From contig NC_090444.1 of NCBI RefSeq assembly GCF_031143425.1, forward strand, positions 54,741,533 through 54,805,532: DNA of 64,000 bases. Direction: 5' to 3'. The translations under genes and the position numbers were made by a program. Within the stretch, counting starts at the first letter, position 1. Every line of letters starts with the position of its first letter. This document shows positions 12,178-20,566 of the stretch, one piece after another. Origin of the DNA: Pleurodeles waltl. Its lineage: Eukaryota; Chordata; Amphibia; Caudata; Salamandridae. The notes below the pieces were generated by a model. The model had not been told where the DNA came from. It worked only from the letters and a program-made list of their open reading frames with translations, and did no database searches.

Positions 12178-12310
12178 AAAGAAAAGTAGAGAACAGTATG
12201 GGAGGCAGGAGTGTTATAGAGAAAAGCAGTAGAGTCAGGAGTTGTGTGGAGCAGAGCAATAGAGTCAGGAGTAGTATAGAGAAGGGCAGTAGAGTCAGGA
12301 GTGGGATAGA
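12178..12310. repeat. 30-bp minisatellite, left part
   Basis: About four degenerate units of GCAGTAGAGTCAGGAGT plus roughly 13 variable bases (GGTATAGAGAAGA-like), period 30 bp. The array continues beyond the retrotransposon at 23561, so the element inserted inside it. The last five bases, ATAGA (12306-12310), are the left target-site duplication. Confidence 0.85.
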
Positions 12311-15305
12311 TGTAGGAGGCTGGACTGGCTTGTAGTGAGTACCAAGGGGTACTTGCACCTTGCACCAGGCCCAGTTATCCCTTATTAGTGTATAGGGTGT
12401 CTAGCAGCTTAGGCTGATAGATAATGGTAGCTTAGCAGAGCAGCTTAGGCTGAACTAGGAGACGTGTGAAGCTACTACAGTACCACTTAGTGTCATATGC
12501 ACAATATCATAAGAAAACACAATACACAGTTATACTAAAAATAAAGGTACTTTATTTTTATGACAATATGCCAAAGTATCTTAGAGTGTACCCTCAGTGA
12601 GAGGATAGGAAATATACACAAGATATATATACACAATAGCAAAAATATGCAGTATAGTCTTAGAAAACAGTGCAAACAATGTATAGTTACAATAGGATGC
12701 AATGGGGAAACATAGGGATAAGGGCAACACAAACCATATACTCCAGAAGTGGAATGCGAACCACGAATGGACCCCAAACCTATGTGACCTTGTAGAGGGT
12801 CGCTGGGACTATTAGAAAATAGTGAGAGTTAGCAAAATAACCCTCCCCAAGACCCTGAAAAGTGAGTGCAAAGTGCACCATAGTTCCCCTAAGGACAAAA
12901 TAGTCGTGTTAGAGGGAAAATGCAAGGAAAACACAATCCAGCAATGCAACAACGATGGATTCCTGACTGAGGGTACCTGTGGAACAAGGGGACCAAGTCC
13001 AAAAGTCACAAGCAGCTCGGAGATGGGCAGATGCCCAAGAAATGCCAGCGGTTGGTGCAAAGAAGCTCTTACTAGGCTGAAGAACTGTGAATACTGCAGG
13101 AACGACAAGGGCTAGAGACTTCCCCTTTGGAGGATGGATCCCCCACGCCTTGGAAAGTCCTGCAGAAGTGTTTTCCCGCCGGATGGACGCCAACAAGCCT
13201 TGCTACACGCAAATCGTGCGTTTGGCGTTTTTGGACGCTGCTGGGGCCCAGGAGGGACCAGGAGGTCGCAAATTGGACCTGCAGAGAGAGGGGACGTCGA
13301 GCAAGACAAAGAGCCCTCACTGAAGCAGGTAGCACCCGGAGAAGTGCCAGAAACAGGCACTACAAGGATGCGTGAAACGGTGCTCGCCGAAGTTGCACAA
13401 AGGAGTCCCACGTCGCCGGAGACCAACTTAGAAAGTCGTGCAATGCAGGTTAGAGTGCCGTGGACCCAGGCTTGGCTGTGCACGAACGATTTCCGCCGGA
13501 AGTGCACAGGGGCCGGAGTAGCTTGCAAAGTCTTGGTTCCCAGCAATGCAGCCCAGCGAGGTGAGGCAAGGACTTACCTCCACCAAACTTGGGCTGAAGA
13601 GTCACTGCACTGTGGGGGTCACTTGGACGGTGTCGCTGGATTCGAGGGACCTCGCTCGTCGTGCTGAGAGGAGACCCAAGGGGCCGGTAATGCAGCTTTT
13701 TGGTGCCTGCGGTTGCAGGGGGAAGATTCCGTCGACCCACGGGAGATTTCTTCGGAGCTTCTGGTGCAGAGAGGAGGCAGACTACCCCCACAGCATGCAC
13801 AAGCAGGAAAACAGTCGAGAAGGCGGCAGGATCAGCGTTACAGAGTTGCAGTAATCGTCTTTGCTACTATGTTGCAGGTTTGCAGGCTTCCAGCGCGGTC
13901 AGCGGTCGATTCCTTATCAGAAGGTGAAGAGGGAGATGCAGAGGAACTCGGCTGAGCTCATGCATTCGTTATCTAAAGTTTCCCCAGAGACAGAGACCCT
14001 AAATAGCCAGAAAAGAGGGTTTGGCTACCTAGGAGAGAGGAAAGGCTACTAACACCTGAAGGAGCCTATCACAAGGAGTCTCTGACGTCACCTGGTGGCA
14101 CTGGCCACTCAGAGCAGTCCAGTGTGCCAGCAGCACCTCTGTTTCCAAGATGGCAGAGGTCTGGAGCACACTGGAGGAGCTCTGGACACCTCCCAGGGGA
14201 GGTGCAGGTCAGGGGAGTGGTCACTCCCCTTTCCTTTGTCCAGTTTCGCGCCAGAGCAGGGGCTAAGGGGTCCCTGAACCGGTGTAGACTGGCTTATGCA
14301 GAATTGGGCACATCTGTGCCCAACAAAGCATTTCCAGAGGCTGGGGGAGGCTACTCCTCCCCTGCCTTCACACCATTTTCCAAAGGGAGAGGGTGTCACA
14401 CCCTCTCTCAGAGGAAGTTCTTTGTTCTGCCATCCTGGGCCAGGCCTGGCTGGACCCCAGGAGGGCAGCTGCCTGTCTGAGGGGTTGGCAGCAGCAGCAG
14501 CTGCAGAGAAACCCCAGGAAGGGCAGTCTGGCAGTACCAGGGTCTGTGCTACAGACCACTGGGATCATGGAATTGTACCAACAATGCCAGGATGGCATAG
14601 AGGGGGCAATTCCATGATCATAGACATGTTACATGGCCATATTCGGAGTTACCATGGTGAAGCTACATATAGGTAGTGACCTATATGTAGTGCACGCGTG
14701 TAATGGTGTCCCCGCACTCACAAAGTTCAGTGAATTGGCTCTGAACAATGTGGGGGCACCTTGGCTAGTGCCAGGGTGCCCTCACACTAAGTAACTTTGC
14801 ACCTAACCTTTACCAGGTAAAGGTTAGACATATAGGTGACTTATAAGTTACTTAAGTGCAGTGTAAAATGGCTGTGAAATAACGTGGACGTTATTTCACT
14901 CAGGCTGCAGTGGCAGGCCTGTGTAAGAATTGTCAGAGCTCCCTATGGGTGGCAAAAGAAATGCTGCAGCCCATAGGGATCTCCTGGAACCCCAATACCC
15001 TGGGTACCTCAGTACCATATACTAGGGAATTATAAGGGTGTTCCAGTAAGCCAATGTAAATTGGTAAAAATGGTCACTAGCCTGTCAGTGACAATTTGGA
15101 AAGAAATGAGAGAGCATAACCACTGAGGTTCTGATTAGCAGAGCCTCAGTGAGACAGTTAGTCACTACACAGGTAACACATTCAGGCACACTTATGAGCA
15201 CTGGGGCCCTGGGTTACCAGGGTCCCAGTGACACATACAACTAAAACAACATATATACAGTGAAAAATGGGGGTAACATGCCAGGCAAGATGGTACTTTC
15301 CTACA
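12311..15305 (-). repeat. 3' LTR of the Gmr1-like element
   Basis: It begins TGTAGGAGGCTGG and ends GGTACTTTCCTACA on the plus strand. On the minus strand a polyadenylation signal AATAAA lies at 12556-12551, so the transcript probably ends shortly after it. The segment 12860-13860 is CpG-rich and holds all differences from the other LTR. An interrupted palindrome AGGGGAGTG-GT-CACTCCCCT is at 14211-14230. Confidence 0.96.
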
Positions 15306-15325
15306 CAACCCCCCCCCAAACGAAG
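15306..15325 (-). promoter_or_regulatory. Polypurine tract
   Basis: Directly inside the 3' LTR, the minus strand reads GTTTGGGGGGGGGTTG up to the LTR boundary. The run of nine G residues is the expected plus-strand primer for reverse transcription. Confidence 0.85.
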
Positions 15326-15335
15326 GACAATAAGA

Positions 15336-18300
15336 CTAGCCATTACCTGATGAGTCTTCATTGTCTAAGTGGAAATATCTGGAGAGTCCATCTGCATTGG
15401 AGTGGCTACTCCCAGGTCTATGTTCCACTGTATAGTCCATTCCCTGTAGGGATATGGACCACCTCAACAATTTAGGATTTTCACCTTTCATTTGTTTTAG
15501 CCAAAGTAGAGGTTTGTGGTCTGTCTGAACAATGAAGTGAGTGCCAAACAGGTATGGCCTCAACTTCTTCAGAGCCCAGACCACAGCAAAGGCCTCCCTC
15601 TCAATGGCAGACCAACGCTTTTCTCTAGGGGTCAACCTTCTACTAATAAAAGCAACAGGTTGATCCTGGCCCTCAGAATTAAGTTGTGATAGGACTGCCC
15701 CTACTCCTAATTCAGATGCATCAGTCTGGACATAGAATTTTTTAGAGTAACAAGGGCTTTTCAGGACAGGTGCAGAGCACATGGCCTGCTTCAGCTCCTC
15801 AAAAGCTTTCTGACAGTTTGCTGTCCATAATACCTTTTTAGGCATTTTCTTGGATGTGAGGTCATTAAGAGGGGCTGCAATGGAGCCATAGTTCTTAATG
15901 AACCTCCTGTAATACCCAGTGAGGCCTAGGAAGGCTCTCACCTGAGTCTGAGTGGTAGGGGGAACCCAATCAATAATAGTTTGGATTTTCCCCTGAAGTG
16001 GTGCAATCTGTTCCCCACCAACAAGGTGTCCCAGATAAACCACCTTACCCTGCCCTATCTGGCACTTTGAAGCCTTGATAGTGAGGCCTGCCTTTTGCAG
16101 ACCCTCCAAAACTTTCCAAAGGTGGACCAGGTGATCATCCCAGCTGGAGCTAAAGACAGCTATATCATCCAAATATGCTGCACTGAAAGCTTCCAGCCCT
16201 TGCAGGACTGTGTTCACCAACCTCTGAAAAGTGGCAGGTGCATTTTTCAAACCAAAAGGCATTACAGTAAACTGGTAATGTCCTCCAATGGTAGAAAATG
16301 CAGTCTTAGGTTTAGCATCTTCTGACAATTTGATCTGCCAATACCCTGCAGTCAAATCAAAAGTGCTTAGATACTTGGCAGATGCCAGTGTATCTATAAG
16401 CTCATCTGCCCTGGGTATAGGGTGAGCATCAGTTTTGGTTACCAAGTTGAGACCTCTATAGTCTACACAAAACCTCATTTCCTTCTTTCCATCTTTAGAA
16501 TTGGGATTTGGTACCAGTACCACAGGGGAAGCCCATGGACTGTCAGAGTGCTCAACCACTCCTAGTTCTAACATTTTCTGAACTTCTTGCTTTATGCAGT
16601 CCCTGACATGGTCAGGCTGCCTATAGATCTTACTTTTGACAGGTAAACTGTCTCCAGTATCTATAGTGTGCTCACACCAAGAAGTGGTGCCTGGCACAAT
16701 GGAGAAGAGTTCTGAAAATTGTCCTAGGAGATTTATGCAATTATCTTTCTGCTCAGCAGTAAGACAATCAGCCAAAACTACACCTTCCACAAGAGCATCT
16801 TGTTCTGTGGAAGAGAAGAGATCAGGTAGAGGATCACTGTCTTCTTCCTGTCCCTCATCTGTTGCCATGAGCAGGGTGAGATCAGCCCTGTCATAGTAGG
16901 GTTTCAGGCGGTTGACATGGAGCACCCTAAGGGGACTCCTGGCAGTGCCTAAGTCAACCAAGTAGGTGACTTCACCCTTCTTTTCAACAATTGTGTGGGG
17001 TCCACTCCATTTATCTTGGAGTGCTCTTGGGGCCACAGGCTCCAAGACCCACACTTTCTGTCCTGGTTGGTACTGAACCAAAACAGCCTTCTGATCATGC
17101 CATTGCTTCTGGAGCTCTTGGCTGGCCTGAAGGTTTTTACTGGCCTTTTTCATGTACTCAGCCATCCTTGATCTGAGGCCAAGTACATAATCCACAATAT
17201 CCTGCTTAGGAGCTTTTAAAGGTTGTTCCCAACCCTCCTTTACAAGTGTGAGTGGACCCCTAACAGGGTGTCCAAAAAGAAGTTCAAAGGGGCTGAAGCC
17301 CACTCCTTTCTGGGGTACCTCCCTGTAGGCAAAAAGGAGGCATGGTAGAAGGATATCCCATCTCCTGCGGAGTTTTTCAGGGAGTCCCATAATCATGCCT
17401 TTGAGAGTTTTATTAAATCTCTCCACCAGTCCATTTGTTTGTGGATGATAGGGTGTTGTGAACTTGTAAGTTACACCACACTCCTTCCACATGGCCTTTA
17501 AGTATGCAGACATGAAATTGCTTCCCCTGTCTGATACTACTTCCTTTGGGAAGCCCACCCTGGAAAATATTCCCAGGAGGGCCTTTGCCACTGCAGGAGC
17601 TGTAGTGGTCCTTAAAGGAATAGCTTCAGGATATCTTGTGGCATGGTCCACTACCACTAAGATAAACCTATTGCCTGAAGCAGTAGGAGGGTCAAGGGGG
17701 CCAACTATGTCAACCCCTACCCTTTCAAAGGGAACCCCAACCACAGGCAGTGGGATAAGGGGTGCCTTTGGAGTGCCACCTGTCTTGCCACTGGCTTGAC
17801 AGGTTTCACAGGACTTGCAAAATTCCTTTGTGTCCTCAGACATCCTAGGCCAATGAAACAAATGTACCAATCTGTCCCAAGTTTTCATTTGACCCAGGTG
17901 CCCAGCTAAGGGAATGTCATGTGCCAGTGTTAGGAGGAACTTTCTGTACTCCTGAGGAATCACTAATCTCCTGGCAGCTCCAGGTTTAGGATCCCTATGC
18001 TCAGTGTACAAGAGGTTGTCCTCCCAGTAAACTCTGTGTGAGTCACTGACATCCCCATTAGCCTGTTTGACAGCTTGCTGTCTGAGACCCTCTAATGTGG
18101 GACAGGTTTGCTGTGCCACACTCAGCTCCTCTCTGGCAGGCCCCCCTTCACCCAAAAGCTCAGCAGTGTCTGCTTCCAGCTCCTCTGGTGTAGGTTCTGC
18201 ACAGGGAGGGAATTCTTCTTCCTCAGAAGTAGAATCCACTGTAGAGGGAGGGATAGTAGGAAGTGGTTTGCTTCTACTAGCCCTAGCTTTAGGGAGCACT

Positions 18301-20294
18301 TGGTCCATTGTTCCAGGATCCAAGCTTCCCTGTCCTTTTTGCTTTTTGGCCTGAGCCCTTGTCAAAGCAAAAATATGCCCTGGGATGCCCAGCATTGCTG
18401 CATGGGCCTCCAACTCCACATCTGACCAAGCTGATGTCTCCAAATCATTCCCTAATAGACAGTCTACAGGTAAATCTGAAGCTACCACAACCTTCTTTGG
18501 ACCAGATACCCCCCCCCAGTTGAGATTTACAACAGCCATGGGGTGGCTTTGTGTTATGTTGTGAGCATCGGTTACTTGGTACTGGTGTCCAAGTATGTGT
18601 TGTTCAGGGTGCACTAGTTTCTCAATCACCATTGTGACACTGGCACCTGTGTCCCTGTAGGCCTGGACCTCAACACCATTTATTAGGGTTAGTTGCTTGT
18701 ACTTCTCCAAGTTATGGGGGCAAGCAACCAAAGTGGCTAAATCAATAGCCCCTTCAGAGACTAAAGTAGCCTCTGTGGTCTCCCTAATCAGACCAACCCC
18801 AACTAAATTACCAAAAGTGAGCCCAGCTACTCCCTTGGATTGGCTATTAGTAGGTTTGCTCCCACCACCACTGCTATTAGTAGGGACACTAGGTGTAGCA
18901 GTAGGGGTTGTAGTGGTAGGAGCTGTGGTGCCTTTCTTTGGACAACTGGGATCTGTTGTCCAATGGCCTTTTATTTTACATAAATAGCACCATGGTTTCT
19001 TTTCCTTGTTCTGATTAAAGGAGGATTTGGACCCACCACCCCCACCAGAGTGTTTTTGTGGGCCTGATGAAGACTCATTTTTAGATTTGTCCCCACCCTT
19101 GTCAGAAGACTTACCATCCTTCTTTTTTTTGCCATCTTTGTCACCCCCTGTATGAACTTTTCTGTTCACTCTTGTTCTGACCCATTTGTCTGCCTTCTTT
19201 CCCAATTCTTGGGGAGAGGTCAGATCAGAGTCCACCAAGTACTGGTGCAACAAATCAGACACACAATTATTAAGAATATGCTCTCTCAGGATCAAGTTAT
19301 ACAGGCTGTCATAATCAGTAACTTTACTGCCATGTAACCACCCCTCCAAGGCCTTCACTGCCTGGTCAATGAAATCAACCCAGTCTTGTGAAGACTCCTT
19401 TTTGGTATCTCTGAACTTTATCCTGTACTGTTCAGTGGTTAAGCCATAACCATCCAGGAGTGCATTCTTAAGAACTTGGAAATTGTTAGCATCATTTTCT
19501 TTTACAGTAAGGAGCCTATCCCTACCTTTTCCAGTAAATGATAGCCATAGGATAGCAGCCCACTGCTTTTGAGGGACATCCTGTACAGCACAGGCCCTCT
19601 CAAGTGCAGCAAACCACTTGTTAATGTCATCCCCCTCCTTATAAGGGGGAACTATCTTGTGCAGATTCCTGGAATCATGCTCTTTTGCAGGATGACTATG
19701 GGGAATACTGCTGCTGCCACCATGGGTATCTAAACCCATCTTCTGTCTTTCCCTCTCTATTTCTAAAGACTGTCTATCCAAATCCAGCTGTTGCTTCTTG
19801 AGCTTCAGTCTGGTTTGCTCCACTCTCAATCTATTGAGCTCCCTTTCTAACAATCTGTCATCAGGGTGGGTGGGAGGGACATTTCTAGATACAGAGGTAT
19901 GATGGGAATGAACAGAAGGAGACCTGTTCCTTACAGAGGGCACCCTAACAGCTTGGCTACCAGCATAATGTGAGAGCACATCATCAGTATGATGTGATTC
20001 AACCTCTGTACCAACTATGCTAGACTGTCTAGTAATGGGCAGGCTGAGAAGTTTCTTTCCTGAACCTTTTCCTGGGGGAGTCCCTGGATCAGATTGAGAA
20101 CCATTAGCTACTTTTTCTACAGATTGGGCACTTATGGCCTTATCCTGTACTCTAAGCATATTAATTAACAGTTCTAAGGAAGGATTCTTCCCTACACTCA
20201 AACCTCTCTCTATGCAGAGACTCCTTGCTCCTTTCCAGCTAAGGTGATCATATGCAAGTTTGGACAGTTCAACATTTTTTCCTGTGCCAGACAT
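15336..20294 (-). CDS. gag-pol: Gag-Pol polyprotein, Gmr1-like (1652 aa)
   Basis: A single uninterrupted frame encodes the structural and enzymatic proteins for retrotransposition. In order: a coiled coil (about residues 145-187); a capsid region (about 210-375) whose second half (about 288-365) resembles a SCAN domain; a Lys/Gly/Ser linker; a zinc knuckle C436, C439, H444, C451; and an aspartic protease with D548-T-G-A. Integrase follows, with an H792/H799/C829/C832 zinc site, a D862, D922, E958 catalytic triad (exactly 35 residues between the last two) and a GPH motif at 1098. Next is reverse transcriptase (about 1225-1400; D1313 and YLDD at 1374-1377). RNase H (about 1520-1640; D1525, E1565, D1592, D1635) ends the protein. 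Gag and pol are fused with no frameshift or stop between them. The start ATG follows AAAAA and is the first in the frame. No chromodomain or env is seen. Confidence 0.97.
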   Translation of the reverse strand: MSGTGKNVELSKLAYDHLSWKGARSLCIERGLSVGKNPSLELLINMLRVQDKAISAQSVEKVANGSQSDPGTPPGKGSGKKLLSLPITRQSSIVGTEVESHHTDDVLSHYAGSQAVRVPSVRNRSPSVHSHHTSVSRNVPPTHPDDRLLERELNRLRVEQTRLKLKKQQLDLDRQSLEIERERQKMGLDTHGGSSSIPHSHPAKEHDSRNLHKIVPPYKEGDDINKWFAALERACAVQDVPQKQWAAILWLSFTGKGRDRLLTVKENDANNFQVLKNALLDGYGLTTEQYRIKFRDTKKESSQDWVDFIDQAVKALEGWLHGSKVTDYDSLYNLILREHILNNCVSDLLHQYLVDSDLTSPQELGKKADKWVRTRVNRKVHTGGDKDGKKKKDGKSSDKGGDKSKNESSSGPQKHSGGGGGSKSSFNQNKEKKPWCYLCKIKGHWTTDPSCPKKGTTAPTTTTPTATPSVPTNSSGGGSKPTNSQSKGVAGLTFGNLVGVGLIRETTEATLVSEGAIDLATLVACPHNLEKYKQLTLINGVEVQAYRDTGASVTMVIEKLVHPEQHILGHQYQVTDAHNITQSHPMAVVNLNWGGVSGPKKVVVASDLPVDCLLGNDLETSAWSDVELEAHAAMLGIPGHIFALTRAQAKKQKGQGSLDPGTMDQVLPKARASRSKPLPTIPPSTVDSTSEEEEFPPCAEPTPEELEADTAELLGEGGPAREELSVAQQTCPTLEGLRQQAVKQANGDVSDSHRVYWEDNLLYTEHRDPKPGAARRLVIPQEYRKFLLTLAHDIPLAGHLGQMKTWDRLVHLFHWPRMSEDTKEFCKSCETCQASGKTGGTPKAPLIPLPVVGVPFERVGVDIVGPLDPPTASGNRFILVVVDHATRYPEAIPLRTTTAPAVAKALLGIFSRVGFPKEVVSDRGSNFMSAYLKAMWKECGVTYKFTTPYHPQTNGLVERFNKTLKGMIMGLPEKLRRRWDILLPCLLFAYREVPQKGVGFSPFELLFGHPVRGPLTLVKEGWEQPLKAPKQDIVDYVLGLRSRMAEYMKKASKNLQASQELQKQWHDQKAVLVQYQPGQKVWVLEPVAPRALQDKWSGPHTIVEKKGEVTYLVDLGTARSPLRVLHVNRLKPYYDRADLTLLMATDEGQEEDSDPLPDLFSSTEQDALVEGVVLADCLTAEQKDNCINLLGQFSELFSIVPGTTSWCEHTIDTGDSLPVKSKIYRQPDHVRDCIKQEVQKMLELGVVEHSDSPWASPVVLVPNPNSKDGKKEMRFCVDYRGLNLVTKTDAHPIPRADELIDTLASAKYLSTFDLTAGYWQIKLSEDAKPKTAFSTIGGHYQFTVMPFGLKNAPATFQRLVNTVLQGLEAFSAAYLDDIAVFSSSWDDHLVHLWKVLEGLQKAGLTIKASKCQIGQGKVVYLGHLVGGEQIAPLQGKIQTIIDWVPPTTQTQVRAFLGLTGYYRRFIKNYGSIAAPLNDLTSKKMPKKVLWTANCQKAFEELKQAMCSAPVLKSPCYSKKFYVQTDASELGVGAVLSQLNSEGQDQPVAFISRRLTPREKRWSAIEREAFAVVWALKKLRPYLFGTHFIVQTDHKPLLWLKQMKGENPKLLRWSISLQGMDYTVEHRPGSSHSNADGLSRYFHLDNEDSSGNG

Positions 20295-20545
20295 TTTTTA
20301 GAGAGAGTTAAAGTGATAGCAAAAGAGAAAAAAGTTTTCAGAACTTTTTGGAAAGACAGAAAAAAAACTTTTTAAACTTTTAAGAACTTTTTGAAAGTTT
20401 AGAAGTACTTTTCAGCACTTAGAAAAGAGTGAAAAGAGGAAATGCAAAACTTTTTGGCTATGTGTATATACACTGACCTTGTTTTGTATATTTTTCTCTT
20501 ATGAAAAGTACAATGACAAGAGTGGTAAGTAGTCTCAAAGCACTT
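20295..20545 (-). other. Gag leader (untranslated)
   Basis: About 250 bp between the primer-binding site and the gag start. It is rich in A/T runs such as AACTTTTT and shows no ORF of note. It is a likely place for packaging signals, although none can be pinned down from sequence alone. Confidence 0.6.
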
Positions 20546-20565
20546 ATCCCACCGCTGCACAACCA
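20546..20565 (-). promoter_or_regulatory. Primer-binding site, tRNA-Leu-like
   Basis: One base inside the 5' LTR the minus strand starts TGGTTGTGCAGCGGTGGGAT. Its complement contains ATCCCACCGCTGC, which matches the 3' acceptor/T-arm of vertebrate tRNA-Leu (AAG type, as I recall it). Two extra bases fall before the terminal CCA. The 13-base match makes tRNA-Leu the likely primer; the extra bases are unusual. Confidence 0.7.
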
Positions 20566-20566
20566 A

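Noticed and set aside
20546..20565. tRNA-like match considered as a tRNA gene
   Set aside because: Only the 3' acceptor segment matches and it abuts the LTR, so it is a primer-binding site.
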